Positions 33,188 through 41,868 of a stretch of 64,000 nt of DNA are shown here, piece after piece. Every line of letters begins with the position of its first letter. Position 1 is the first letter of the stretch. Source of the stretch: Dyadobacter sp. MSC1_007 (GTDB lineage Bacteria > Bacteroidota > Bacteroidia > Cytophagales > Spirosomataceae). Below the pieces are notes generated by a model, which was not told the DNA's origin, did no database searches, and saw only the letters and a program-made list of their open reading frames with translations. The stretch covers positions 152,886-216,885 of the forward strand of contig NZ_JAMOZL010000014.1 in assembly GCF_023667495.1 (NCBI RefSeq). The letters run 5' to 3'. The position numbers and the translations under genes were made by a program.

Positions 33188-34111
33188 ATGGACTTTTCTC
33201 GTCGCGATTTCATTAAACAGGCCGGTGCAGCCGCATTAGCCGCTACTACATTCACAGATCTCTTCGCCGAACCGGCTGCCAAAAAACTTTGGTTTGAGAT
33301 CTCACTGGCCGAATGGTCATTGCACAAGGCACTTTTCGCGAAAAAACTCACCAACCTCGACTTTCCTGAATTAGCTAAAAAAGAATTCGGCATTTCAATC
33401 GTCGAATACGTGAACCAGTTCTTCAAAGACAAAGCCGAAGACAAAACATACCTGGCAGAGCTTCTGAAAAGAGCCAAGGATAATGGCGTCAAAAACAATC
33501 TGATCATGATCGACGGTGAAGGTGGCTTGGGCGAACTGGATGCTGCGGTTCGTAACAAAGCTGTTGAAAACCACTACAAATGGGTTGAAGCTGCAAAATA
33601 CCTGGGTTGCAAAACCATCCGTGTGAACGCATTCGGCAAAGGCAGCAACGAGGAAATCGCAAAAGCGGCGGTAGAAGGCTTGGGAAAACTAGGCGAATTT
33701 GCTTCCAAAACCGGCATTAATGTGATCGTTGAAAACCACGGCGGCTCATCATCGAACGGTCAGTGGCTTGCTGGCGTGATGAAGCAGGTGAATATGAAAA
33801 ACGTAGGCACCCTGCCCGATTTTGGCAACTTCTGCATCAAACGCTCAGCTAGCGGCTGCGAAGAATCGTACGACCGTTACCAGGGAACGCAGGAGCTGAT
33901 GCCATTCGCAAAAGGCGTAAGTGCTAAAACTTACGATTTCGACGAAAAAGGCAATTGCATTGAAACAGACTATACTAAAATTCTCAAAATCGTGAAAGAC
34001 AGCGGCTTCAAAGGCATCGCGGGTATCGAGTATGAAGGAAGCAAGCTTTCAGAGTATGACGGTATCAAAGCGACGAAAGCGTTGTTGGAGCGTGTTGGAC
34101 CGACGGTGTAG
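33188..34111 (+). CDS. Tat-exported sugar phosphate isomerase/epimerase (AP endonuclease 2-like TIM barrel)
   Basis: 307 residues. The leader MDFSRRDFIKQAGAAALAAT is a Tat signal. The body is a xylose-isomerase-like TIM barrel: FEISLAEWSLHKALFAKKL, NNLIMIDGEGGLGELD, INVIVENHGGSSSNGQWLAG with a metal-binding Glu/His, and GIAGIEYEGSKLSEYDGIKA with a second Glu. It probably interconverts a keto/aldo sugar in the periplasm. It lies between a metal exporter and folE, and is followed by a strong terminator. Confidence 0.88.
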   Translation: MDFSRRDFIKQAGAAALAATTFTDLFAEPAAKKLWFEISLAEWSLHKALFAKKLTNLDFPELAKKEFGISIVEYVNQFFKDKAEDKTYLAELLKRAKDNGVKNNLIMIDGEGGLGELDAAVRNKAVENHYKWVEAAKYLGCKTIRVNAFGKGSNEEIAKAAVEGLGKLGEFASKTGINVIVENHGGSSSNGQWLAGVMKQVNMKNVGTLPDFGNFCIKRSASGCEESYDRYQGTQELMPFAKGVSAKTYDFDEKGNCIETDYTKILKIVKDSGFKGIAGIEYEGSKLSEYDGIKATKALLERVGPTV

Positions 34112-34119
34112 CGCCTTTT

Positions 34120-34220
34120 CCCCCTGCCCCCAGAGGGGAGTTTTTAAACAGAAAATGCTGACCCTGTGGTCAGCATTTTCTGTTTCCGGCGTAAGCAACT
34201 CCCCTCCCAGGGGCCGGGGG
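34120..34220. repeat. GC-rich imperfect inverted repeat enclosing a terminator
   Basis: The left arm (34120-34142) begins CCCCCTGCCCCCAGAGGGG and the right arm (34197-34220) is its near complement (AACTCCCCTCCCAGGGGCC, then GGGGG). Each arm itself can fold. This looks like a dispersed intergenic repeat unit and encloses a perfect hairpin. Confidence 0.7.
34146..34185. terminator. Perfect 18-bp-stem bidirectional terminator
   Basis: The arms AAACAGAAAATGCTGACC and GGTCAGCATTTTCTGTTT are exact complements with a 4-base loop CTGT; A- and T-runs at the edges allow termination for both the TIM-barrel gene and converging folE. Confidence 0.88.
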
Positions 34221-34233
34221 TTGTCGGGGGTGG

Positions 34234-34923
34234 TCACATTTCCAGGTAGCTCAAAAACTCTCTCTTGGTAGCCTCCTCTTCAAATTTCCCTCCGTAGAAT
34301 GCCGTCACTGTGGAGCTGCCCGAGTCGCGGATTCCTCGTGATTGTACACACATATGCTGGGCGTCGATTACCACGGCTACGTCTTCGGTTTGCAAGGCTT
34401 GTTTCAGCTCGTTGGCAATCTGCACCGTGAGGCGCTCTTGTACTTGCGGCCGTTTCGCGTAATACTCGACGATCCGGTTCAGTTTGGAGAGGCCGATCAC
34501 TTTTCCGCTGGATATATAAGCAACGTGCGCTTTTCCGTAGATCGGTACAAAATGATGCTCGCAGTTGGAAAAGACTGTAATATCCTTTTCGACGAGCATT
34601 TGATTGTATTTGTATTTATTTTCAAAAAGAGCGATCGAGGGCTTATTTTTAGGATCAAGACCGCTGAAAACCTCTTTAATATACATTTTTGCAACTCTTT
34701 TAGGAGTTCCTCTCAGGCTATCGTCGGTCATATCCAGACCCATGATCTCCATGATGTGCCGAAAATGCTTTTCGATCAATTCCATTTTCATCTCGTCTTC
34801 CATAGCAAAGGCGTCCTTGCGCAGGGGAGTTTCAATGGAAGAATATAAGTGATCGTCGCCAATCTCTTCGATGTCCAAAGCCTCACTGGACCGGATACTC
34901 GACAAAATTCCGTTCTGTTTCAT
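34234..34923 (-). CDS. folE: GTP cyclohydrolase I
   Basis: 229 residues. Converts GTP to 7,8-dihydroneopterin triphosphate for folate or queuosine. Zn site and active-site blocks: TVFSNCEHHFVPIYGKAHVA, GLSKLNRIVEYYAKRPQVQE and VVIDAQHMCVQSRGIRDSGS. The first 40 residues are a poorly conserved extension that overlaps the end of the PTPS gene by 41 bases; another Met at residue 41 exists, but the longer form is preferred because it keeps translational coupling. Operon with the PTPS homologue upstream. Confidence 0.93.
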   Translation of the reverse strand: MKQNGILSSIRSSEALDIEEIGDDHLYSSIETPLRKDAFAMEDEMKMELIEKHFRHIMEIMGLDMTDDSLRGTPKRVAKMYIKEVFSGLDPKNKPSIALFENKYKYNQMLVEKDITVFSNCEHHFVPIYGKAHVAYISSGKVIGLSKLNRIVEYYAKRPQVQERLTVQIANELKQALQTEDVAVVIDAQHMCVQSRGIRDSGSSTVTAFYGGKFEEEATKREFLSYLEM

Positions 34924-35299
34924 ATAATCTAACTTTCAGGTCAAGTCCTGAATCAATTTTGGGTCTTAAGATTGAATAAATAACGATCGCTATGTTTTCA
35001 GCGGTAGGATTCAATGTCTTGAATTCCTCTACGTCCAGATTCAAGTTGCGGTGGTCGAAACGGTCAATGACAGTTTCCTTCAAAATGGCGCTCAGGACTT
35101 TCATATCGATCACGTAGCCTGTTTCAGGATCTAGCGGTCCTGTTACTTGTACGATCAGTTCGTAATTGTGTCCGTGAAAATTGGGGTTGTTGCACTTTCC
35201 GAAAACCTCCTCGTTTTTTCCCTCCGACCATTCCGGATTGTGAAGACGATGGGCTGCATTAAAGTGCTCCTTCCGAAACACCGCCACCTTTTGCACCAT
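34883..35299 (-). CDS. 6-pyruvoyl-tetrahydropterin synthase/QueD homologue
   Basis: 138 residues. Zn ligands are in HFNAAHRL (N-terminal) and FHGHNYEL (HxH), with a catalytic Cys in KCNNPNFHGH and a Glu in the C-terminal VRLYETERNFVEY. It uses 7,8-dihydroneopterin triphosphate, the FolE product, which fits its overlap with folE. The active site could serve queuosine (QueD: carboxytetrahydropterin) or pterin synthesis; the sequence does not settle it. Confidence 0.9.
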   Translation of the reverse strand: MVQKVAVFRKEHFNAAHRLHNPEWSEGKNEEVFGKCNNPNFHGHNYELIVQVTGPLDPETGYVIDMKVLSAILKETVIDRFDHRNLNLDVEEFKTLNPTAENIAIVIYSILRPKIDSGLDLKVRLYETERNFVEYPVQ

Positions 35300-35605
35300 A
35301 TTTTAAACCACTTAAAATTAAAATTTGCCCTTAATGTCGTTACAAAGTTTGTGTCCAACACATTTAAGGGGTCGAGCTTGCTAGAAAATGCTCTTGCAGG
35401 AGTCACTTGCTCTGGGTAAACGTCGTAATTTAGGAATTTGTTCATTCTCTTTTCAATTCATTGTCAGACAGGCACCACGGTTTCCCCATTTTTAATTAAT
35501 AAAAAAATTTAAAAATCTGGTTATTGCGTGTAAATTGCGACCTTGGACAGTCAAATACCAAATAATCTTTTACCGTTACAGCCTGAACCTTCAACAGATT
35601 TTGAT
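35300..35605. other. Intergenic region, about 306 bp
   Basis: A divergent spacer between the PTPS homologue and the GH109-like gene. Open frames here are shadows. Both promoters must lie here, but no consensus box was unambiguous. Confidence 0.45.
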
Positions 35606-36958
35606 ATGGATAGACGTGATTTCCTGCAAAAAACCGCATTGGCCGGACCAGTCGCGGGGATTATTCCCTCATTATATGCAAAAAAGGAAAAACCAGCAGG
35701 AAATGTGCGCTTAGGGTTTATCGGAGTCGGCCTTCGTGGCCGCAACCACGTTGAGCAGGCACTGTTTCGCCCTGATGTTGAGATCAATGCGATTTGCGAT
35801 ATCGATCCGGCGGCAGTAAATATCACGCTCGACAAAATCAAAAAAAACGGCAAAAAGGCACCCGCGGTCTATTCCAAGGGAGACGAGGATTTCCTGAATA
35901 TGGTAAAGCGGGAAGACCTGGACGGCATTCTGATCGCCACGCCCTGGCAATGGCATGTGCCGATGGCATTGGCTTCGATGAATGCAGGAAAATATACGGC
36001 GGTGGAGGTATCGGCCACTGTAACTTTGCAGGAATCGTGGGACCTGGTCAATACATTTGAAAAAACAGGCTCGCATTGCATGATCCTGGAAAACGTCTGC
36101 TATCGCCGTGACGTGATGGCTATCCTAAAAATGGTCCGTGCGGGCATGTTTGGTGAGATGACATACGCCCATTGCGGTTATCAGCATGATTTGCGCGGCA
36201 TAAAGCTCAACAATGGTAAAAGCAATGAAGGATATGGGGTTGAATTTGGTGAAAAAGGATTTTCCGAAGCCAAATGGCGGACCCAGCATTCAGTAGATCG
36301 CAACGGCGACATCTACCCCACCCATGGGCTCGGACCGGTAGCGCACTGGCTGGATATCAACCGGGGCAATTGCTTCACTTATCTTACCTCAACATCTACG
36401 AAATCAAGGGGGTTACACAAATATATTGTCGACCACGGCGGGAAAAACCATCCGAACGCAAAAGTCAATTTCAAACTCGGAGACATTGTAACTACTGTTA
36501 TCCAGTGCCATAATGGCGAAAATATCGTATTAATCCACGATACGAACTCCCCACGCCCCTACTCGCTCGCATTCCGCGCGCAAGGAACCGAAGGCATCTG
36601 GATGAACGATGGCCACACCATTTACCTGGAAGGCGTATCCCCTAAAGAACACACCGGCGAGCCGGACAAGCCTTACCTTGACAAAAACGACCATCCATTG
36701 TGGGCAAAATATGCCAAGGAAGCTGAAAATGCGGGCCACGGAGGGATTGATTATTTTGTGTTACGCGGATTCGTAGAAGCGATCAAGCGGAAAACCGCTC
36801 CGCCCATAGACGTTTACGATGCCGCAGTGTGGAGCGCTATCAGTCCCTTGTCGGAAATGTCGATTGCACGAGGCAGCTCACCAGTCGAAATCCCGGACTT
36901 TACACGTGGAAAGTGGCGGACTAACAAAAGGATCTTTGGCCTGAATGACGAATATTGA
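35606..36958 (+). CDS. Gfo/Idh/MocA family protein, GH109-like NAD-dependent glycosidase
   Basis: 450 residues from ATG 35606; a TTG 21 codons upstream is less likely because MDRRDFLQKTALAGPVAGII is a Tat leader. Rossmann domain: VRLGFIGVGLRGRNHVEQAL. The GH109 signature appears in YPTHGLGPVAHWLDINRGNC, then FTYLTSTSTKSRGL, and NENVCYRRDVM-like text early on. GH109 enzymes such as alpha-N-acetylgalactosaminidases hydrolyse glycosides by an NAD-dependent redox mechanism. An MFS transporter and a GHMP kinase follow on the same strand, so the three may release, import and phosphorylate one sugar. Confidence 0.85.
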   Translation: MDRRDFLQKTALAGPVAGIIPSLYAKKEKPAGNVRLGFIGVGLRGRNHVEQALFRPDVEINAICDIDPAAVNITLDKIKKNGKKAPAVYSKGDEDFLNMVKREDLDGILIATPWQWHVPMALASMNAGKYTAVEVSATVTLQESWDLVNTFEKTGSHCMILENVCYRRDVMAILKMVRAGMFGEMTYAHCGYQHDLRGIKLNNGKSNEGYGVEFGEKGFSEAKWRTQHSVDRNGDIYPTHGLGPVAHWLDINRGNCFTYLTSTSTKSRGLHKYIVDHGGKNHPNAKVNFKLGDIVTTVIQCHNGENIVLIHDTNSPRPYSLAFRAQGTEGIWMNDGHTIYLEGVSPKEHTGEPDKPYLDKNDHPLWAKYAKEAENAGHGGIDYFVLRGFVEAIKRKTAPPIDVYDAAVWSAISPLSEMSIARGSSPVEIPDFTRGKWRTNKRIFGLNDEY

Positions 36959-37025
36959 GTATTATAGATAGAATCAAAAATTTCACATTAACCATAACCC
37001 GGACACCCAAATAAATCAGACTTAA

Positions 37026-38246
37026 ATGAGCAAAAAGAACAGTTACCTAGGTCCCCTCTTCATTATCGGCATTCTATTCTTTGTGATGGGCTTCGTCACA
37101 TGGGTCAACGGAACACTGATTACCTTCTTCAAAAAAGCATTCTCGCTGGACAACACCAGCTCCTACCTCGTCACATTCGCGTTTTTTATCTCCTACACGG
37201 TGATGGCGATCCCCTGTTCGATGGTTTTGAAAAAAACGGGTTTTAAAAATGGTATGTCGCTGGCGCTGATCGTGATGGCGGTGGGAACGCTCATATTCAT
37301 CCCGGCTGCTGAAATGGCTTCCTACCCATTGTTTCTGGTGGGCTTGTTCACCATCGGTATCGGATTAACAGTACTTCAGACGGCTTCAAACCCGTATGCA
37401 ACCATTCTCGGTCCGCGCGACAGCGCTGCACAAAGGATCAGTATCATGGGTATCGCCAACAAATCAGCAGGGATTTTTAGCCAGTTGATTTTCGGTAAAC
37501 TATTGCTCGCAGGTGCTACGACGGGCGATCCTAAGTCAGAATTGGACAAAGTGGCCATGCCTTACCTTGTCCTTACAGCTGTTTTAGTCGGTCTTGCGAT
37601 CCTGATCCGGATGTCAAAAGGGCTTGTGGAGGTGAGCGAAGAAGAAGATACACCAGCCGCAGCTGAATTGGTAACCGTTCAGAAAACAAGCGTTTTGCAG
37701 TTTCCAAACCTTGTTTTGGGTGTGATTGCGCTGTTCTGCTACGTGGGTGTTGAAGTAATTGCTGGTGATACTATTATCAGTTACGGTGTCTCGCTCGGGT
37801 TTCCAGAGGAAGAAGCGCGGCTTTTCGGGACTTACACATTATATGGAATGATGTTCGGGTATCTGCTCGGCATCGTATTGATTCCAAAATACGTTTCACA
37901 ACAAGCGTATCTGAAATTCTGCGCAATCCTTGGCATAGTGGTAACGGTGATAGCGATTAACTCAACTGGCTTCACATCGGTTCTTTGCATTGCTGTACTG
38001 GGTTTCGCTAATGCGGTAATCTGGCCTGCATTGTGGCCCCTTGCATTGAGCGGTTTAGGGAAATTCACTAAAATTGCATCCGCATTATTAGTAATGGGTA
38101 TTTCAGGTGGCGCAATCATGCCGTTGATTTATGGCGGTATCGCCGATTCCATAGGAAATACGCAGCAGGCATACTGGGTCATGGTGCCACTTTATATTTT
38201 CATACTTTATTTCGGCCTTGTAGGTCACAAAAAGAAAAGCTGGTAG
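37026..38246 (+). CDS. Sugar MFS transporter, FucP/GluP-like
   Basis: 406 residues with twelve predicted membrane helices, the fucose/glucose-galactose permease type: LFIIGILFFVMGFVTWVNGT at the N-terminus, TVLQTASNPYATILGPRDSA between helices 4 and 5, and VIWPALWPLALSGLGKFTKI late. The TASNPY and FVTWVNG motifs are typical of Bacteroidota FucP-type proton symporters. Gene order suggests uptake of the sugar handled by the neighbouring enzyme and kinase; the specificity cannot be read from the sequence. Confidence 0.9.
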   Translation: MSKKNSYLGPLFIIGILFFVMGFVTWVNGTLITFFKKAFSLDNTSSYLVTFAFFISYTVMAIPCSMVLKKTGFKNGMSLALIVMAVGTLIFIPAAEMASYPLFLVGLFTIGIGLTVLQTASNPYATILGPRDSAAQRISIMGIANKSAGIFSQLIFGKLLLAGATTGDPKSELDKVAMPYLVLTAVLVGLAILIRMSKGLVEVSEEEDTPAAAELVTVQKTSVLQFPNLVLGVIALFCYVGVEVIAGDTIISYGVSLGFPEEEARLFGTYTLYGMMFGYLLGIVLIPKYVSQQAYLKFCAILGIVVTVIAINSTGFTSVLCIAVLGFANAVIWPALWPLALSGLGKFTKIASALLVMGISGGAIMPLIYGGIADSIGNTQQAYWVMVPLYIFILYFGLVGHKKKSW

Positions 38247-38249
38247 TTC

Positions 38250-39332
38250 ATGAGGATTTCGACTCCCGGCCGCATTTGTTTATTCGGAGAACATCAGGAT
38301 TACCTGGGACTTCCTGTTATTGCAGCGGCCATATCGCGACGGATTGGTATTGAAGGCGACTATCGCGATGACCGTAAAATTATCCTGCATCTACCTGATC
38401 TGGGCCTAAAACAAGAATTTTCGCTGGACGACACATTTCCTTATGTCGTCCAGCGTGACTATTTCAGGAGCACAATCAATATTTTGAAAAGGAAAGGACT
38501 TTCTTTTTCAAAAGGATTTGAATGTGTGATCCACGGAAACATCCCCATTAATTCCGGAACGTCAAGCTCATCGGCTCTGATCGTCTCCTGGGCGCACTTT
38601 CTGGACAAAATGAGCGATAACCCTGCGAATTTTTCACAAAAAGAGCTGGGTGAAATCGCAAATGCAGCAGAAGTGCTTGAATTTGGTGAACCAGGTGGTA
38701 TGATGGACCACTATTCCACCGCGATTGGCAACGTCATTTACCTTGAATCAACACCCATTATCAAGGTAGAAGCATTAACGCCAACGCTTGGCACTTTCGT
38801 CCTCGGCGATTCGCTTGAACCAAAGGATACATTGGGTATCCTGGGGCGCTGCCGGTACGGCATGGAAGAAGTGATCAGAATCGTTACCGCATATGATCCG
38901 GCATTCTCGATATTCACTACGCCTATTGATCAAGTCGGCGACTATAAAAGCCGGCTTTCCGACGATCAGCTAAGCCTTTTGAAGGCCAATATTGAAGATC
39001 GTGATATTCTCATTGAAGGTAAAGCATTGTTAATGCAAAGTGCTGATCACGCCGCAAGTGCGGAGTTTGACACACACTTCGGCGGATTGCTTTATAAACA
39101 CTATAAAAACCTCCGTGACCACAAGCGCACATCCACGCCCAAAATCGAACGCATGATGAACGCGGCATTGGATGCAGGCGCATTAGGCGGCAAAATCAAC
39201 GGCTCCGGCGGTGGCGGCTGCATGTTCGCCTATGCTCCCACCCGCGCCGAAGAAGTAGCCGAAGCCATTGAACGCGAGGGTGGTAAAAGTTATATCATTA
39301 CAGTGGACGTAGGCACCCGGGTTGAAGGCTGA
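38250..39332 (+). CDS. GHMP family sugar kinase (galactokinase-like)
   Basis: 360 residues. N-terminal galactokinase-type signature GRICLFGEHQDYLG, ATP-binding GHMP motif PINSGTSSSSALIVSW, and the C-terminal KINGSGGGGCMFAYAP motif. The catalytic Asp is likely in FGEPGGMMDHYSTA. It phosphorylates a sugar, presumably what the upstream MFS protein imports; the kinase starts three bases after the transporter stop, so they are co-translated. Not clearly galK; could be a fucose-, arabinose- or mevalonate-type relative. Confidence 0.87.
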   Translation: MRISTPGRICLFGEHQDYLGLPVIAAAISRRIGIEGDYRDDRKIILHLPDLGLKQEFSLDDTFPYVVQRDYFRSTINILKRKGLSFSKGFECVIHGNIPINSGTSSSSALIVSWAHFLDKMSDNPANFSQKELGEIANAAEVLEFGEPGGMMDHYSTAIGNVIYLESTPIIKVEALTPTLGTFVLGDSLEPKDTLGILGRCRYGMEEVIRIVTAYDPAFSIFTTPIDQVGDYKSRLSDDQLSLLKANIEDRDILIEGKALLMQSADHAASAEFDTHFGGLLYKHYKNLRDHKRTSTPKIERMMNAALDAGALGGKINGSGGGGCMFAYAPTRAEEVAEAIEREGGKSYIITVDVGTRVEG

Positions 39333-39355
39333 TGTCAATCCGGGCGCCTGCGTTG

Positions 39356-40435
39356 TCATTCCTCCACCAACACCCGTTTCGTTTGCACTGATCCGTCTTC
39401 GAAAGTCGCCTTTAAAAAGTACGTCCCCTTTAGGCCAGCTTTCAGGCGTATGGTCGTGAGGTTTGGCTCTGTATTTGGTAAAAACTCTTGCAAGATTCTT
39501 TGACTGCCATCTAATAAGCTAAGTCCAACCATTTTGTTAGTCTGATTATCCGAATTGACGGCTTGGATATTCTCCTCTCCATTTGACGATATGGTAACAA
39601 TGCCTTCATCCTGAACTGGGTTCGGATAAATCTGCATTTTGGCACCGCTTGGCTTGAAAAATGTAAATGAATGCCGTGGCGCTCCGCAAAATGCGATCGA
39701 AAGGCCTCCGTTATTAGAAGGCCCATTGAATGTAAAATTCACAGTGCCGGAACTTTGGTTATTTATAATAGTACTTCCTGCTGTCGGAGTAAATACGGGT
39801 CCGGTATCAGGATCGAGTCCCCAGAAAATCTGCATGTTATGCGAGCCCCAAGTTGTGTTTTGGAAACTTCCAGAGATGAGCTTACCATCGAGATAAGTAC
39901 TCGTTAATGGCGGGGCGTAGTTGCAGGTCCAGCATGTGGATGGATTGCCGTATCCTGGCGGAACATCAAGAGCATTGTGCTTGACCATTGGCCCAGGGCC
40001 CCATTTCGAGATAAACATGCCATCATATGTTGTAACGGCAGAGTGGTCGCCAGAGTAACGAACGCGCACTTTTCCTTTTGCGCTGTTGTAATTAGTTTGA
40101 GTGTAGCTGGGATTGGCACCGGCCACGTAAGGCGTGACACCACCAGCTGCGCTAAGAATTACAATCTGATTGCCTCCTGTGGATACATGCCAGGCATAAC
40201 CATGACAGTTATATTGCCTCGAATAGTTGGCAATTATTACACAACTTGGCCCATAAACACCATTCTGAATCGCGTTTTGCGTGGCCTGCAACTCCGCATT
40301 AGTGTTTGGTGAAACGTTGTTATATACGGTCACCGCAGCCGCCGGGATCTGGACGCCATTTGGTGTAAAAATTTGCGCTTCGGAAAAATGATTTTGGAAG
40401 CACCAAACAAGGATTATTGCGAAGATCTGTTTCAT
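39356..40435 (-). CDS. Secreted protein with Cys-His catalytic-like motifs and T9SS sorting domain
   Basis: 359 residues. A signal peptide (residues 1-20) and a C-terminal type IX sorting domain (IYPNPVQDEGIVTISSNGE near residue 270, a typical PNP motif, ending with LKGTYFLKATFEDG and KRVLVEE). Residues about 65-165 contain NCHGYAW (Cys77) and GDHSAVTTYDG (His131) with ISKWGPGPMVKHN, spacing that recalls papain-fold or NlpC-like amidases. The catalytic assignment is inference. It would be exported by T9SS and attached to or released from the cell surface. Last gene of a three-gene minus-strand unit of exported proteins. Confidence 0.75.
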   Translation of the reverse strand: MKQIFAIILVWCFQNHFSEAQIFTPNGVQIPAAAVTVYNNVSPNTNAELQATQNAIQNGVYGPSCVIIANYSRQYNCHGYAWHVSTGGNQIVILSAAGGVTPYVAGANPSYTQTNYNSAKGKVRVRYSGDHSAVTTYDGMFISKWGPGPMVKHNALDVPPGYGNPSTCWTCNYAPPLTSTYLDGKLISGSFQNTTWGSHNMQIFWGLDPDTGPVFTPTAGSTIINNQSSGTVNFTFNGPSNNGGLSIAFCGAPRHSFTFFKPSGAKMQIYPNPVQDEGIVTISSNGEENIQAVNSDNQTNKMVGLSLLDGSQRILQEFLPNTEPNLTTIRLKAGLKGTYFLKATFEDGSVQTKRVLVEE

Positions 40436-40438
40436 GTT

Positions 40439-40804
40439 TCAAAATTTTACCGTTGCTAGTACCGCCGCTAACTTCCTTTTTTCTGAAAAATCTTTAATGT
40501 CAATGCCCAGCGAATCCAGTGGGACTCCAGTGCAATTGAAAACATGGCCTAAAGGGGAGCAATCTAACGGATGTGTAATCGCCAGAAACTGTTGGCTATT
40601 ATAGATGTATACAGCTGCGTGATAGCCCATCATTCGTGGGTCCTGGTAAGGTTTCAATTCGTCAATAATCCAGGGAACGGTTTCCAGAGATTCTTTTGTG
40701 AAACATGGGTCACCGATATTTTCAAAACCAGTATTCTCCACGCATGCCGCCGCAATACTTAAAACAAACAAAGCTATTCCCAATATTTTCCGGATTTTGT
40801 TCAT
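40439..40804 (-). CDS. Small lipoprotein of unknown function
   Basis: 121 residues. The N-terminus MNKIRKILGIALFVLSIAAA followed by Cys21 is a lipoprotein signal. The mature part has two further cysteines (DPC and LDCS) and a Cys in FNCTGV, probably disulphide-forming. It is three bases upstream of the T9SS-exported protein and 27 bases after the 40832 gene, so the three are one transcript. It might be an inhibitor or chaperone for its neighbour; nothing proves that. Confidence 0.65.
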   Translation of the reverse strand: MNKIRKILGIALFVLSIAAACVENTGFENIGDPCFTKESLETVPWIIDELKPYQDPRMMGYHAAVYIYNSQQFLAITHPLDCSPLGHVFNCTGVPLDSLGIDIKDFSEKRKLAAVLATVKF

Positions 40805-40831
40805 GACTAATTAAGTTTAGGTAAGAGATTA

Positions 40832-41560
40832 TCAATTCCTTTTTACATACCGATCGAAATCGTCAAGCAGCAATTCTATAATGCGGTTATTCGTCACAAT
40901 CAGTTTTGTTTTGAAGAGCTCGAAGCCGTCAAGTTCTAAGACATTTGGCGAAAGTGTAAAGCCCAAATTTGTGGCTAAACGATAATAAATCAGGGCAGAT
41001 GCCGCAAAGCTAGTGCCGCCAAAAAATTCGTTCAATTGCCGTTTTGCGATTAACTTAATATGGAGCCGCTTCAAATAATGAATACTTTCCTCACGAGACA
41101 TTCGATCAAGAAGCGCTGGGTTCATCATCAGTAGTTCTACACCAGTCCATTTCAGCGTGTACTCACCTATTTCTATCGTATCGCTAATTTGTAAGACGTT
41201 GGTAAAATCTTCCTGCTCATAAACCTCCACGAGAGTCCTCACCGCGTCCTTCCGAGTAACAAATTCTTGATATCCGTTAAACCCATTGACTGCAAAGCCG
41301 AACCCTTCGCTAGGGCTATCGTGAAAAACAAAACTCCGAAAAAACGGATGCTCCATCGTAATTAGCAGCAATTCCTCTGTGCTCAGCGTATTCAAATCAA
41401 TTCCTTTGATCTGGCAGGCGGTTTGTCGTTCATCGACCGAAGTAAGGGCGTTCCAGCAATCAGTGCCGGGCTTGCAGGGATAGTCCCATTTCAGGGGAGA
41501 TTGCGCTGACGCAGCGTGCAGCAATAAGGCATACAGGAGCAGGCAATAAAAGTGTTTCAT
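40832..41560 (-). CDS. Secreted hypothetical protein, first of a three-gene exported unit
   Basis: 242 residues. Signal peptide MKHFYCLLLYALLLHAASAQ. The N-terminal mature segment has three cysteines (DYPCKPGTDCW, TACQIKG). The rest is helical and acidic with EELLLITMEHPFFRSFVFHD and a C-terminal basic end (FDRYVKRN). No family recognised. It leads the operon with a lipoprotein and a T9SS cargo and probably works with them outside the cell. Confidence 0.6.
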   Translation of the reverse strand: MKHFYCLLLYALLLHAASAQSPLKWDYPCKPGTDCWNALTSVDERQTACQIKGIDLNTLSTEELLLITMEHPFFRSFVFHDSPSEGFGFAVNGFNGYQEFVTRKDAVRTLVEVYEQEDFTNVLQISDTIEIGEYTLKWTGVELLMMNPALLDRMSREESIHYLKRLHIKLIAKRQLNEFFGGTSFAASALIYYRLATNLGFTLSPNVLELDGFELFKTKLIVTNNRIIELLLDDFDRYVKRN

Positions 41561-41868
41561 AACAACTCATGTTTAGGTGAATACCCGGCGGTCAATCCGC
41601 TCATGGTTTATACTTCCCGGAACATTGAGTGATGAAGATCTTAGCGCACCCGACGAAAGCCGGAGCGCGTTGTGCAAATATTTAACTTTTTAAATAATAT
41701 AAATAACTATTTCAATGTAGGATTATCAATCGGCTGCAATCGTTATCAAACGGCAGATTTGAACCGCTTTTTTACGGCATTTACAAGTCCCTTCTACAAA
41801 ATTTAAAATGCACGATTGTAATTCCGATTGTGTTTTACTTTTAAGACCTTTGTCCTTCATCACATTCA
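41561..41868. other. Intergenic region, 308 bp
   Basis: A divergent spacer between the secreted-protein unit and ispG. AT-rich in its right half; no gene or structured RNA was recognised. Confidence 0.5.
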
